Shown here in pieces: positions 20,191-29,528 of a stretch of 64,000 bases of DNA (positions within the stretch are counted from its first letter, which is position 1; every line of letters starts with the position of its first letter). This DNA comes from Plenodomus lindquistii (Eukaryota > Ascomycota > Dothideomycetes > Pleosporales > Leptosphaeriaceae): positions 1 to 64,000 of the forward strand of contig JANUWI010000024.1 of assembly GCA_025504975.1 (NCBI GenBank). Reading direction: 5' to 3'. Position numbers and translations under genes: made by a program. The notes beneath the pieces were generated by a model. That model did no database searches. It was not told the origin of the DNA and worked only from the letters and a program-made list of their open reading frames with translations.

Positions 20191-21413
20191 TAATTACAGC
20201 AGTCCCTACCAATTCTTTTATGTCGTTAGCTAATCAATTTAGTGTAAAAAACAATTCAGTTCTTACTTTAGAATCAAATAAAAAATTAATTCATTTAGAT
20301 AAGAATTTTATTGATTGATTAGTGGGGTTTACCGACGCTGAAGGAAATTTTAATATTAGTTTAAAAGGTTTACAAGATAACAGATATAATAGTTTAAATT
20401 TAACTTACCAAATAACTCTGCATATAAATGATTTATCTGTTTTAGAACATATTAGAAACAGACTAAATTGTGGAAGTATTTCTAAATCAGGAAATAAATG
20501 TAATTATTTTGTAAATGATCAAAAATCACTAGTAAATGTTATAGTACCTATATTTAATAATGTAGAGTTAAAGAGTTCTAAATTTTTTCAATTTTTGAAT
20601 TTTAAAAAAGCAGTTCATTTATTAATAGATAAAAAACATTTAACTTTTAAAGGTAAAATAGATATCTTACAATACTATCGTGATATGATACTCATAAATC
20701 AAAATTCTAAAGCTAGAGAAAATATGATAATAGGTAAGTACTGATTAATAGGATTCACAGAAGGAGATGCGACTTTTAGTTCAAATAAACTAAAACCAAA
20801 AATAAAATATGAAAATCATATAAAAGAATTAGAATTATTTAAAAGTATTTTAAATTACTTAAAGCATGGTAATTTATATACATCCGATAAAAGATCAGCA
20901 GGTTCTGTTATATTAGAAATAAATAATATTAATATTTTAATGAACAGAATAATACCTACTTTTTCTAATGGTATGTTGACTAAAAAATCTTTAGATTTTG
21001 AAGTTTGATCTACAATAGTTAAAATTACTTATTATGGGTACCATACATTAGATGAAGGTAAAGAATTAATTAATCTCCTTAAATCTAATATGAATAATTT
21101 TAGATTAAATCCTGATTTTCTTACAAACTATGATCAAAATAAAGCGTTAATCGAGGAAAAGTTAAATTATCTATTGTCCTTGCCAAGTCCTTATGAAATA
21201 AAAGAGGGAATTATATTTTTAAGAGGTACTGATAAATTAGTGTCGAAATTTTTTAAAATAAAAGTAGAAGATACTAATGGTAAGGTACAATATTTTACTA
21301 GTATATCTGATTGTAGCTTAAATCTTAACATACCTAGTAAAACTATTAAAATTTGTTTAATGTCAGGAATTCCCTATAAAATATACACGATTAAGTTTGA
21401 TACCATTATTTAA
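20191..21413 (+). CDS. LAGLIDADG homing endonuclease with C-terminal DNA-binding extension
   Basis: The frame is open from the microexon to TAA 21411-21413 with several TGA Trp codons. The motifs are LVGFTDAEGNFNI at about 20316 and LIGFTEGDATFSS at about 20745. About 110 residues follow the second domain and end in an IENR1/NUMOD1-like module (FTSISDCSLNLNIPSKTIK), more common in GIY-YIG enzymes. This is therefore a mixed-architecture endonuclease. Confidence 0.85.
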
Positions 21414-21678
21414 AAGAGTTGACAGAAAACGGGGTAAATTGCATGGAACTCCTACTTGACTATTCATATGTGTTTATGTAGGACAATATGCAGCCAAGCA
21501 TATATTAAATAAAATTAAAAAAAATATAGGAAGGTTCAACGACTAGTAGGTGAGTACTTTATTTACAATAAGCCTACCACGAAAACCCTGCAATCATTTA
21601 TTGATTGATGGCATAGTCTGAACCCTTTTGAAAGAAAGGGATGTAAGGGATAAAGAGCCCTTACGATAACAATTATTG
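20191..21678 (+). mobile_element. group I intron of cox3 with LAGLIDADG ORF
   Basis: The intron begins after T20190 and ends with G21678 before TACATGTAATG. The core at 21430-21660 (ggggtaaattgcatgg, gttcaacgactagtaggtgagtac, ggcatagtctgaacc) matches the core of the preceding intron. Confidence 0.88.
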
Positions 21679-21848
21679 TACATGTAATGATAGGTACAGC
21701 ATTTTTAGCTGTTGGTCTATGACGTGTATTAGCATATCATTTAACAAATAATCATCATTTAGGATTAGAAGCTGGAATACTGTATTGACATTTTGTTGAT
21801 GTTGTATGATTATTTCTATTTGTGTCTATATACTATTGAGGATCTTAA
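21679..21848 (+). CDS. cox3: cytochrome c oxidase subunit 3, last exon
   Basis: The exon encodes (L)HVMIGTAFLAVGLWRVLAYHL through AGILYWHFVDVVWLFLFVSIYYWGS, the normal Cox3 C-terminus, with stop TAA 21846-21848. A different, overlapping ORF starts within it in another frame. A diverged second copy of this gene end follows at 22429-22592. Confidence 0.95.
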
Positions 21849-22407
21849 GATATCTACTTGTATAATTTATGCCAATACTTCTACTAGTACTCATTCGGAT
21901 ATAATATATAAATCCGAAGGGTCTAGCAACGATGATGGCGATAAAGGTGGTACTGATAAGAATGATGGAGCCAACGAAGAGGAGGAAAGTTTTGAATTAG
22001 AAGAAGAAATAGAACATATTGAAAAACTAATGGAAGATTCAAATAATGCTATGATTTTAGATGAAAAACTTCCTAATTCTGAAAAAGAGAAAAATTCACA
22101 CTTAAATGATCTAAGAAAGGATCCCCATGTTAAAGAATTTTTTGAAGGGAAAACTCCTAATGTAAGCGATTTACCAGAATTAAATAAAGCTCTTAAAGAA
22201 GCTAGGGAAGAAAAAATACAAGAATGATCTGAAGCTAAAAATTATGCTAATGATGTATCATCTACTAATTCTCTAAGAGATCAATCTAATTCAAGTTTGC
22301 ATGAATCTTTAAATAAGAAAGAAGATAATGATAACTATTCGAGTTATAAAATATTACCTAGTTTATTAGATAATATAATAGAAATTTTAAAGAATATTTT
22401 TAGTTAG
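21799..22407 (+). CDS. unknown acidic coiled-coil ORF overlapping the cox3 end (+1 frame)
   Basis: The ORF starts at ATG 21799 (or a TTG at 21793) inside cox3 and ends at TAG 22405-22407. After a short hydrophobic start it is very acidic and Ser/Asn-rich (EGSSNDDGDKGG, NEEEESFELEEEIEHIEKL), with predicted coiled coil and a final amphipathic segment IIEILKNIFS. No family was recognised. Because it lies between the cox3 stop and a displaced cox3 end, it looks like the tail part of an inserted 3' cassette that is now, or always was, one frame off cox3. Confidence 0.5.
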
Positions 22408-22428
22408 AACTTTTTTCCCAACGAAGGG

Positions 22429-22592
22429 ATAGGTACAGTATTTTTATCGGTAGGTCTATGACGTGTACTAGCCTATCATTTAACCCATAATCACCACCTG
22501 GGATTATAAGCCGGAATACTCTACTGACATTTTGTAGATGTTGTTTGATGATTTTTTATTTGTGTCCATATATAACTGAGGATCCTAAGGTT
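22429..22592 (+). pseudogene. displaced, diverged cox3 3' end
   Basis: Codon-by-codon alignment with 21690-21848 holds from GTVFLSVGLWRVLAYHLTHNHHLGL to YWHFVDVVW. Differences are mostly synonymous third positions, but a Glu codon is now TAA and the terminal codons are damaged. It has no start and no link to upstream exons, so it is a remnant. Confidence 0.85.
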
Positions 22593-22658
22593 AAATAGCT
22601 AGGTTGATCCTGCAGATTATATGGAATTTCTCACCATACTTTTCTCACCATATTTTCT

Positions 22659-22736
22659 CAGAATAATTAAAGGGGAATAACTAAATAACTACGAGAGTTT
22701 TCTAGTTAAGGGGGAGTTCGAATCTCTCTATTCTGA
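22659..22736 (+). tRNA. tRNA, isotype not resolved
   Basis: Acceptor arms CAGAATA and TATTCTG pair perfectly, and a T-arm GGGAG-TTCGAAT-CTCTC is canonical. The central arm AACTA...TAGTT encloses an 11-nt loop (cgagagttttc), so the anticodon cannot be assigned with confidence. It ends two bases before the nad2 start codon. Confidence 0.65.
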
Positions 22737-22738
22737 AT

Positions 22739-24520
22739 ATGATATTTATATCTATAATTCTATTATTATTATCTAATGCTATTACATCCAGACGAGACAA
22801 GTCTATTCTCTATTCAAGAGCAACGATTACCATTTTACTTACGGCAGCTTTTATAGCCTATGACAATTTATTTATAGTGTTTTTAGCAAAAGGTATAGGT
22901 ATATTTGGGGGACTTTTCCATAATACCGCGACTACCCAGTTTTTCCATATCTTTATTTTGGCAATAACAAGTGTTATATTGTTATTAACGGCATTTTACC
23001 CTAGAAAAGTTTGATTAAAAGAATATAGTAGTCCCCATAGACTTTTATTTACCAAGTTGGTTTATAACGGGACGTTAGTTTTAAATAAGATGGGAGAACA
23101 ATTTAAGATTATAGAATATTCTCTTATTATCTTATTTATCGTTACAGGAAGTGTATTTTTAATATCTACGAGTGATTTAGTATCTATATTCCTCTCCATT
23201 GAATTACAGAGTTACGGATTGTATTTACTTTCCACGATTTATAGAGATTCAGAACCAGCTACATCTGGGGGTCTTATGTACTTTTTACTAGGAGGATTAT
23301 CATCCTGTTTTATACTACTAGGAACAGCTTTACTTTATGCTAACTCAGGTACGACTAACCTAGATAGCTTATATATTATAACGAGTCTAGCTAATGTAAG
23401 CAAAGATAATGTTACCGATGTACTTTATTGATATAAATCTTACTATCTACATGTTAGTTTATTATTTATGGCCGTAGGATTTTTATTTAAAGTTTCTGCT
23501 GCCCCCTTCCACTTCTGAAGCCCTGACGTATACGATTCTATTCCTACAATTGTTACCACTTTTGTAGCGATTATTGCCAAAATCTCTATTTTTGTTTTCT
23601 TATTGGAATTAGTACACTATACAAGTAAACCCCTATGGGATATGGATTTCTCTTGAACAACTAGCTTGCTATTTAGTTCTCTTTTATCTTTAGTTATTGG
23701 AACGGTTGTGGGGCTAACCCAATCTAGAATAAAAAGACTTTTTGCGTTTAGTACTATATCACATGTAGGGTTTATATTATTAGGTTTAAGTATACACACA
23801 GTTGAATCTACACAGGCGTTTATGTTCTATTTAATACAATATTCTATATCCAATTTAAATGCTTTTATCTTAATTATTACAATAGGTTATTCTTTATATT
23901 GTTATGTACAGAATGATGAGTCTACCTCCAGCCTTGAAAATAAACAGGCTAAAGGGGACATAGGAAAAGAGGAAACGGGTAAAAAAGAACCTGTTAAACA
24001 ACAAACGGATAAAGATAGTAATCTTACTGACGCAATAAACTCGCCTATTCAGTTAATTGATCAGTTAAAAGGATATTATTATATAAATCCTATACTATCC
24101 CTAAGTTTAGGAATCACCTTATTCTCTTTTGCAGGGATACCCCCGTTAATTGGGTTCTTTGGTAAACAGATGATTTTGAGTGCCGCAGTGGATAGCGGAT
24201 ATATTTTTATGGCATTAGTTGCTATATTAACGAGTGTTATAAGTGCTGTATATTACTTGGCCATTATAAAACAAATATTTTTTGACCAACCAGACTACCG
24301 TTTAAACGAAGAGCTGAAAGATTTTAAAGCCGATGGTTTAATCACCCAAAAAAGCACGGCGGTTGAAAACGTTAGTATACAAATGAGGAATATCGTGACA
24401 TCAAGCTCCTTAAGTTTAACTATTTCCGTTATAACCTTAATCATCACACTATTTATATTTATACCCGAAGAACTACTAAGTTTTGCTAATATATTAGCCT
24501 TTATATTATTTAATGTATAA
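22739..24520 (+). CDS. nad2: NADH dehydrogenase subunit 2
   Basis: Intronless, 593 codons from ATG 22739 to TAA 24518-24520. Nad2 is a proton-pumping antiporter-like membrane subunit of complex I. Family signatures are [58 protein letters not shown] and RLFAFSTISHVGFILLGL, plus SFAGIPPLIGFFGKQMI. A charged insertion (NKQAKGDIGKEETGKKEPVK) sits in a loop at about 23940. Many membrane spans. It follows the tRNA by two bases and is directly followed by nad3 without spacing. Confidence 0.97.
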
Positions 24521-24955
24521 ATGACAAGTACTACGTTTTTTATAATATTTATTCCTATATTGGCTATATTATTATTAGGGATAAATTTAATACTGGCTCC
24601 GCACAATCCCTATCAAGAGAAGGATAGTGTGTTTGAGTGTGGTTTCCATTCATTTTTAGGTCAAAATAGAACACAATTTTCAGTGTCTTTTTTTATATTT
24701 GGTTTATTATTTCTTCTATTTGATCTAGAAATACTCCTTGTATTCCCCTATAGTGTTAGTAGCTATACTAATGATATTTATGGTCTAGTGGTTATGATGG
24801 TGTTTTTTGTTTTATTAACCCTTGGATTTGTATTTGAATTAGGTAAAAATGCGTTAACGATTGATAGTAGACAAACTCATACTTATCATAAAGGGGATAA
24901 AATCATGCCGGTAGCTTTTGTAAAGAAAAATTTAATATATAGCGATGAAATATAA
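24521..24955 (+). CDS. nad3: NADH dehydrogenase subunit 3
   Basis: The ATG at 24521 directly abuts the nad2 stop, a common fungal nad2-nad3 pair. It encodes 144 residues: NPYQEKDSVFECGFHSFLGQNRTQFS, FFIFGLLFLLFDLEILLVFPY and FELGKNALTIDSRQT are diagnostic of Nad3, which forms part of the complex I quinone-site region. The last about 25 residues (HTYHKGDKIMPVAFVKK ...) extend beyond the usual end and overlap the start of the next ORF by 11 nt. Confidence 0.95.
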   Translation: MTSTTFFIIFIPILAILLLGINLILAPHNPYQEKDSVFECGFHSFLGQNRTQFSVSFFIFGLLFLLFDLEILLVFPYSVSSYTNDIYGLVVMMVFFVLLTLGFVFELGKNALTIDSRQTHTYHKGDKIMPVAFVKKNLIYSDEI

Positions 24956-26360
24956 CATGAGAATAAATAAGATCACATGGTATATTATAACCAAAACTTT
25001 ACTAATTATGAAAGCAGTTTTAAATTACGGAAACACAGTTAGCATAAAAAACATAGGTAATAAACTAGTGTTATTACCGGATTTACTTAGCAATTGCAAG
25101 GTAAAACCGCACCGCTTCACAAGTCCATGTATGGAATCCAATATATTTTACACTATTGTACACAGTATTTCAATAAACCTTAGAAATACTCTAAAAAGAA
25201 AATTAATTAATTATACAGTTAGTATACTTCTAGCTAAATATGGTAAATCTAAATGGTTTCATAGGTTACATATTATTATTAATAAAGTAAAGTACATGTA
25301 TACTTTATATTTTACGATACAAGATTTATTCTTATCTATAATTATATATATAGTTAAAATAAAATACCCCTTATTTTATAGTATGTACCTTGTAATACAA
25401 AAGGAATATATATATTTAGGTACGGGGAATCTAAAGATTCACCATGTGGCTCTGTTTTTGTGGTTAGGTTATTATATTGACAATATGGACTATTTTTATT
25501 GAGTAGTAGTTATGGTATTAAGTGCTATAGTAAAAAATTATATTTTATTTAGCGGTTTGAAGGACAATTACCCTAAATTATCACGACTATTTCTTTACTT
25601 AGTTGATATTGTTTACATTTTATCTCTAACTATTTGCATCGACTATATTGTGGGTTCTATTATCCTACCTTTATTTAAAAAGCTCATTATTGCCGTAAAA
25701 GAAGTATATGATGGAATATTAAAAATGGAAGGGCCACATGAAAACAATATGAATAGAGGAGAATCAGGTAACAATACTCCAACACCGAGCCCTAAAAATA
25801 ATCCTAATGTTGGTTTTTTAGAATCTGATCGTAGAAAAAAGGAGAAAGAGAAAGAAAAAGAAATAGACAGTTATGTTCATAATAATCTTAAATTTCACAA
25901 AGCTCACATTCTTATGGCTGAGCACCAAAAATCCCTAAAAATACAATCTGATATGATAGATGATTACCGGCATTTAATACTAGAGGAGGATAAAGCCAAG
26001 CTCAACCTTTTAAAGAGTAAAGCACGCCCTCCTTTTAGGGTAACGACTGGAAGCACGGTGCACGATTTTTGAAAAGCAGTAGAAGGCAGTAATGCTGCAC
26101 AACGTAAAACTACAGTGGATATAGTTGAAATCTTTCAGAAAAATTCTAAAAATATTGTGCAACAGTTAGGTGGTAAAAAAACTTTTGCCAGCAAAACATA
26201 CATACAAAAATTAGAAGGATTTAAATCTACCTATGCGGAGGAATTTAAATTAAGGCAAAAGATAACTAAGGATCAACTTAGTCAAAATAATACCTTTGAG
26301 GAACAAATAAGATCCAGGGGTCGTTGTGCAGCTTACTTATATTCTGATATTGTTAAATAG
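24945..26360 (+). CDS. unknown ORF of 471 codons, membrane N-half and basic coiled-coil C-half
   Basis: A continuous ORF (TGA as Trp) from ATG 24945, overlapping nad3, to TAG 26358-26360. The N-terminal half has several hydrophobic spans (around LYFTIQDLFLSIIIYIVKI and LFLYLVDIVYILSLTICIDY). The middle is Pro/Asn-rich (NTPTPSPKNNP), and the C-half is Lys/Glu-rich coiled coil (RRKKEKEKEKEIDSY). I recognise no family. Its last codons run into a cox2 fragment (ttaaatagtgatgg), so the ORF appears joined to a captured cox2 piece. Its composition resembles the tails on nad4 and on the rearranged cox1. Confidence 0.6.
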
Positions 26361-26697
26361 TGATGGTGATTTTGTTGAATTTGATTCTTATCTAGTTCCT
26401 GAATCTTATTTAGAAGATGGAGCGTTAAGAATGTTAGAAGTATAGTTATCCTTCCTGAAATTACACACACTAGATTTATTCTTACAGCTGCAGACACTCC
26501 TTTGCCATACCAGCATTAGGAGTAAGCTGCATATCCTGGAAGATTAAATCAATTCTCTGGTTTAATTAATAGATTAGGGACTTTTTATGTCAAGTTCAGA
26601 AATTTGTGGTATCTTACACAGTTCCATGCCTATTGTTGTAGAATCTGTATCTCTCGGAGAAATTCTTATCATGATTACAGGAACAATAGTAGGATAA
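26343..26697 (+). pseudogene. decayed intronless cox2 copy (exons 3, 4 and 5 joined)
   Basis: Sequence matches cox2 exon 3 (NSDGDFVEFDSYLVPES ...), exon 4 (PGRLNQFSGLINRLGTFY) and exon 5 (CSEICGILHSSMPIVVESVS) with the two intervening introns absent. Small deletions (missing DNRV codons, lost VIHSF) and frame breaks show it is dead. It is followed by the cox2 downstream sequence and structured repeat copy 3. Confidence 0.88.
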
Positions 26698-26765
26698 AAC
26701 CTATGTAATAACTCAAGATAAAATTTATGTAATATCTAAAGATAAATTTTATTAAAATAATTGTT

Positions 26766-26920
26766 TTGTACAATTAACATGTTACTTAAAAGTAATTACC
26801 TTACATTATAGTATAACAAATCCCAGTAAATAAACGGATATTTACTGGAAAATTGCACTGTATATTTACATTCACACAGCAATTAGGGGAGAAGAGTAAA
26901 TCACTTTACTAAAGCCCTAT
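26766..26920 (+). repeat. structured 3' repeat, copy 3
   Basis: It is nearly identical to copy 1: CCAGTAAATA/TATTTACTGG, ATTGC/GCAAT and AGTAAA/TTTACT hairpins with GGGAGAAG and AAAGCCC. It follows the decayed cox2 copy. Confidence 0.75.
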
Positions 26921-27335
26921 GAAAAAAAACCCCCAAAGCTTAAAAGAGGATAGTTCTAAGAACGGGTATTGGCTTTATAACTATAAAGTTAAACAAATTA
27001 CTTTGTAAACGTATGTAGCTCTGGTAAATTAATGGGTTTTTACTATAAAAAGTGTGATAAAACACATACAAACTTTCCAGAAAAAAGACATGTTATATAT
27101 AACAAATAAGGAAAGCAGATAGATTACTATAGTAAATTGTGATAAAACCTAGGTTTTATAATTGTAAAACTTAATCTTTTATTACTATAACCCGTAAAAA
27201 TTATGGACAAATAAAAAAAACCCCATAAAAAAGTCCTAATAAGTGTAGTAAAATTGTCTTTTTTAGCAATATATATTTTACAAATTATGTATATAACTAC
27301 ACTTAGTTACCTGTATATTCGTGACGGATATATTT
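26921..27335 (+). repeat. second copy of the 11545-12150 intergenic block
   Basis: The sequence repeats 11772-12150 almost base for base (cttaaaagaggatagttct, ataaaacctaggttttat, cctaataagtgtagtaaaa, tatataactacactt). It diverges at about 27302, where the chimeric cox2-like ORF begins. No ORF within. Confidence 0.8.
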
Positions 27336-27992
27336 ATGGCCATGTATTACTTAGTAGCCATTTTATTTGCTGTGGGGTGAATACAAGCAGCTATCATTAG
27401 AAACTTTTACAGTTCTAAATCTCCTATTAGTTATAAATATACTAAGCACTCTACATTAGCGGAGTGAATTCGGACAATAACTCAAGGTTTATGGGTAGTA
27501 CTACTAGCTATCTTATTACATGCATTCTTATTAAATGAAGTTATATATTGTTCTGCTCCAGACGCTTTTTACGGAGACATGACTGGATCTCCTAATTTAC
27601 CTAATGAACAAGAGTATAATGGGCCCTCCAGATATACCGGTGGAGAGCCTACGGATATTCCAGTATTATCTGTACCAGATAAATTACGTTTGCTTATTTA
27701 TTTAGATAAAATTATATATGGAGAGGATTATTTAAATTGGTCAACTAAAACGGGTACTCCCAATATGACACAGGTATTAAATGAGATTGAACATAAGTCT
27801 GGAGCGGATGTTAGTTATGGGATATCTAAACAACTATCTAAAGTTATGCATACATCTGGTGGAATATTTGACAATAAAATATCTAGCAGTGGTAGGGTAA
27901 CGTGAGGTCGTATAGGAGCGGGTCCTGATTCAGAAATAATGAGACTGCTAAGAGGGGGTTATTCAGGGGGGCAAACGCCTATTAACGTCTAA
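27336..27992 (+). CDS. chimeric ORF: cox2 N-terminal part fused to an unknown C-terminus
   Basis: ATG 27336 to TAA 27990-27992, 218 codons. The first about 35 residues (MYYLVAILFAVGWIQAAIIRNF, SKSPIS) are nearly identical to Cox2 exon 1. The next about 30 (TLAEWIRTITQGLWVVLLAIL) are a diverged match to exon 2 (TLIELIWTITPALILVLIAF), and the remaining 140 residues are unrelated (YCSAPDAFYGDMTGSPN ... GGQTPINV). It lacks the CuA site, so it is not a working Cox2. Downstream, tacaagaacaatagtaggataaaac resembles the cox2 3' end. Confidence 0.65.
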
Positions 27993-28068
27993 TATTTTAC
28001 AAGAACAATAGTAGGATAAAACTTCTCTAAGAACTCTCTCTCCACAGATTTTATTGATTTTTTTGCTA

Positions 28069-28280
28069 AAAGAATGGTTACTTACCGTTAACTTGTGATG
28101 AAAAGGGGTAAGATTCGTTATTTATAGTAAAATTTATTATGCATAGTAGTTTCTTATTTTTCTAAAAAAAAAACCGCATTACATATCCCAGTCTACACAT
28201 CATATCTATAGACTGGAAAATTGCAATAGGTAAGTTTATACTTATAGAGCAATTAGGGAGAAGACACTAGATAAAGCCCT
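28069..28280 (+). repeat. structured 3' repeat, copy 4 (after chimeric cox2 ORF)
   Basis: A diverged copy that keeps the folds with changed bases: CCAGTCTA/TAGACTGG, ATTGC/GCAAT with TAAGT/ACTTA inside, and AGGGAGAAG...AAAGCCCT. The upstream accgttaacttgtgatgaaaa is also kept. The compensatory stem changes support a real RNA structure. Confidence 0.75.
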
Positions 28281-28384
28281 AAAAAAATTACACAAAAGAA
28301 TGTGGAAAACGTAACAAGGCTATTAGCCCCATGGGTAGAGCATCTGTTTTATATGCGATATACTAAGTGTTTGAATCATTTATT

Positions 28385-28715
28385 TCTTACAACTTATTCA
28401 CCATAATTATCTATAGTTTTATAAAGTGGATAGCTTTAGTGTTAATCAGCATAAAAATATAGAGGAAATATAAAATTTAATAGTAATGAGTAAGCACATA
28501 TAGGTAAGCCTCTTCATTCTGACCTCTAATCTATTTACTTTTTCCCTATCTAGCCGCACGCGAAAGGGTGAGCAATCTATAACTTTAACACTCCAAAGAG
28601 TAAAACCGGAAGTTTCCACCTCTGGTTTTAAAGTGAAATATGAAGCTTACCCGGTGTGAAAGTGGCTAGCTAGAATAAGGTAAGTAGGTGTAGGTATGTA
28701 TGTGTGTTTACACAT
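28385..28715 (+). repeat. 330-bp intergenic repeat, duplicated at 38263-38583
   Basis: Near-identical to 38263-38583, including tatctagccgcacgcgaaag and accggaagtttccacctctgg, and ending gtaggtatgtatgtgtgtttacacatt. No ORF is supported. The region before it (28300-28384) holds a tRNA-like T-arm (aagtg-tttgaat-cattt), also in both copies. Confidence 0.85.
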
Positions 28716-28723
28716 TGATTAAA

Positions 28724-28792
28724 AAAAGATCCGCATGGTGCAACTAAGAAATCATTGAAAATTTTAGTTACAGGTTCGATTCCTGTTGGACC
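28724..28792 (+). tRNA. tRNA-like sequence with canonical T-arm, isotype unresolved
   Basis: The T-arm ACAGG-TTCGATT-CCTGT is perfect, and TGGACCT at the 3' end pairs with AGATCCG at the 5' end except for one mismatch. The D-arm is short (gcatggtgc), and the anticodon arm cannot be folded without mismatches (loop around cattgaaaa). It may be a degenerate or unusual tRNA. Confidence 0.45.
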
Positions 28793-28799
28793 TCCCTCT

Positions 28800-29358
28800 A
28801 CATAACATATGTAAGGAGTAAAACCACAATTACTTACCTTGGGTTAATTGTAAAACCTTTAGATGTAATGATAAGTAAATCAAGCAGTAGTTACCAATTA
28901 ACAAGGCATAATGAGAAGGCCGACCCCCTGACCTCATAACCTCTGGGGATCCTTTGATTTATGTCTAGAGGTCAAGTCTTTAGAACTAATTGTGTGTGCA
29001 GATATGAAACTAGGAATCCTTTATTAAGCTAAACATATTTTAATACAGAGTGGAGATATCACAAGTATCACCGAGCAGCTGTATAGGATTACAAAAAAAA
29101 GGGATGACAAATATATTTTCCATTCTAATTTTAGGACTAATAAACAATGTCCGAAGTAATCATTTTACAGACCTTATGCTTGTATAGTGAGTTACGGTTT
29201 AAATCCGTATGAGCGTGGTAGAGGAAAAAAGTCCCTCTAGTTGCAAGTGTGCCGAGATTAAGATAGGTTTAGTGAAATACGGTTGAACTGGCGGAGTTAC
29301 CTGCACCGATTTTTTCTTTACTAAATCTTTTTAAATAATATATTTAAAGAGTAATAAA
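28800..29358 (+). other. non-coding region with structured-RNA character, unidentified
   Basis: No ORF is supported. Higher GC and short inverted repeats are present: ccccctgacctcataacctctgggg, tacggtttaaatccgta as a T-arm-like hairpin, and gtggtagaggaaaaaagtccctcta. The end (taggtttagtgaaatacgg ... ggcggagttacctgcacc) faintly recalls the large-subunit rRNA domain V box around tagcgaaattcc and gacctgcac, but the match is too weak to call. Confidence 0.35.
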
Positions 29359-29528
29359 GGCTTCCATTTAAACAAAACAAAACAGTCACTATAAACTTCA
29401 ACTATATAACAAAACACGTATCTCTTTTTGATACTTTAATAACTAGAGTAAGTAGTATATTCACTACTATAAAAATTATAATTATTATACTTTCTATTAT
29501 TTTGGTACCTTTATGATTGGAATGAAGT

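Noticed and set aside
29215..29250. RNase P RNA, from gaggaaaaaagtcc
   Set aside because: The first conserved region is only approximate and no matching second P4 strand (acagaa type) was found nearby.
29200..29335. Fragment of large-subunit rRNA domain V
   Set aside because: Only two short phrases (tgaaatacgg, ttacctgcacc) recall the rRNA; not enough to call, and no flanking rRNA helices were seen.
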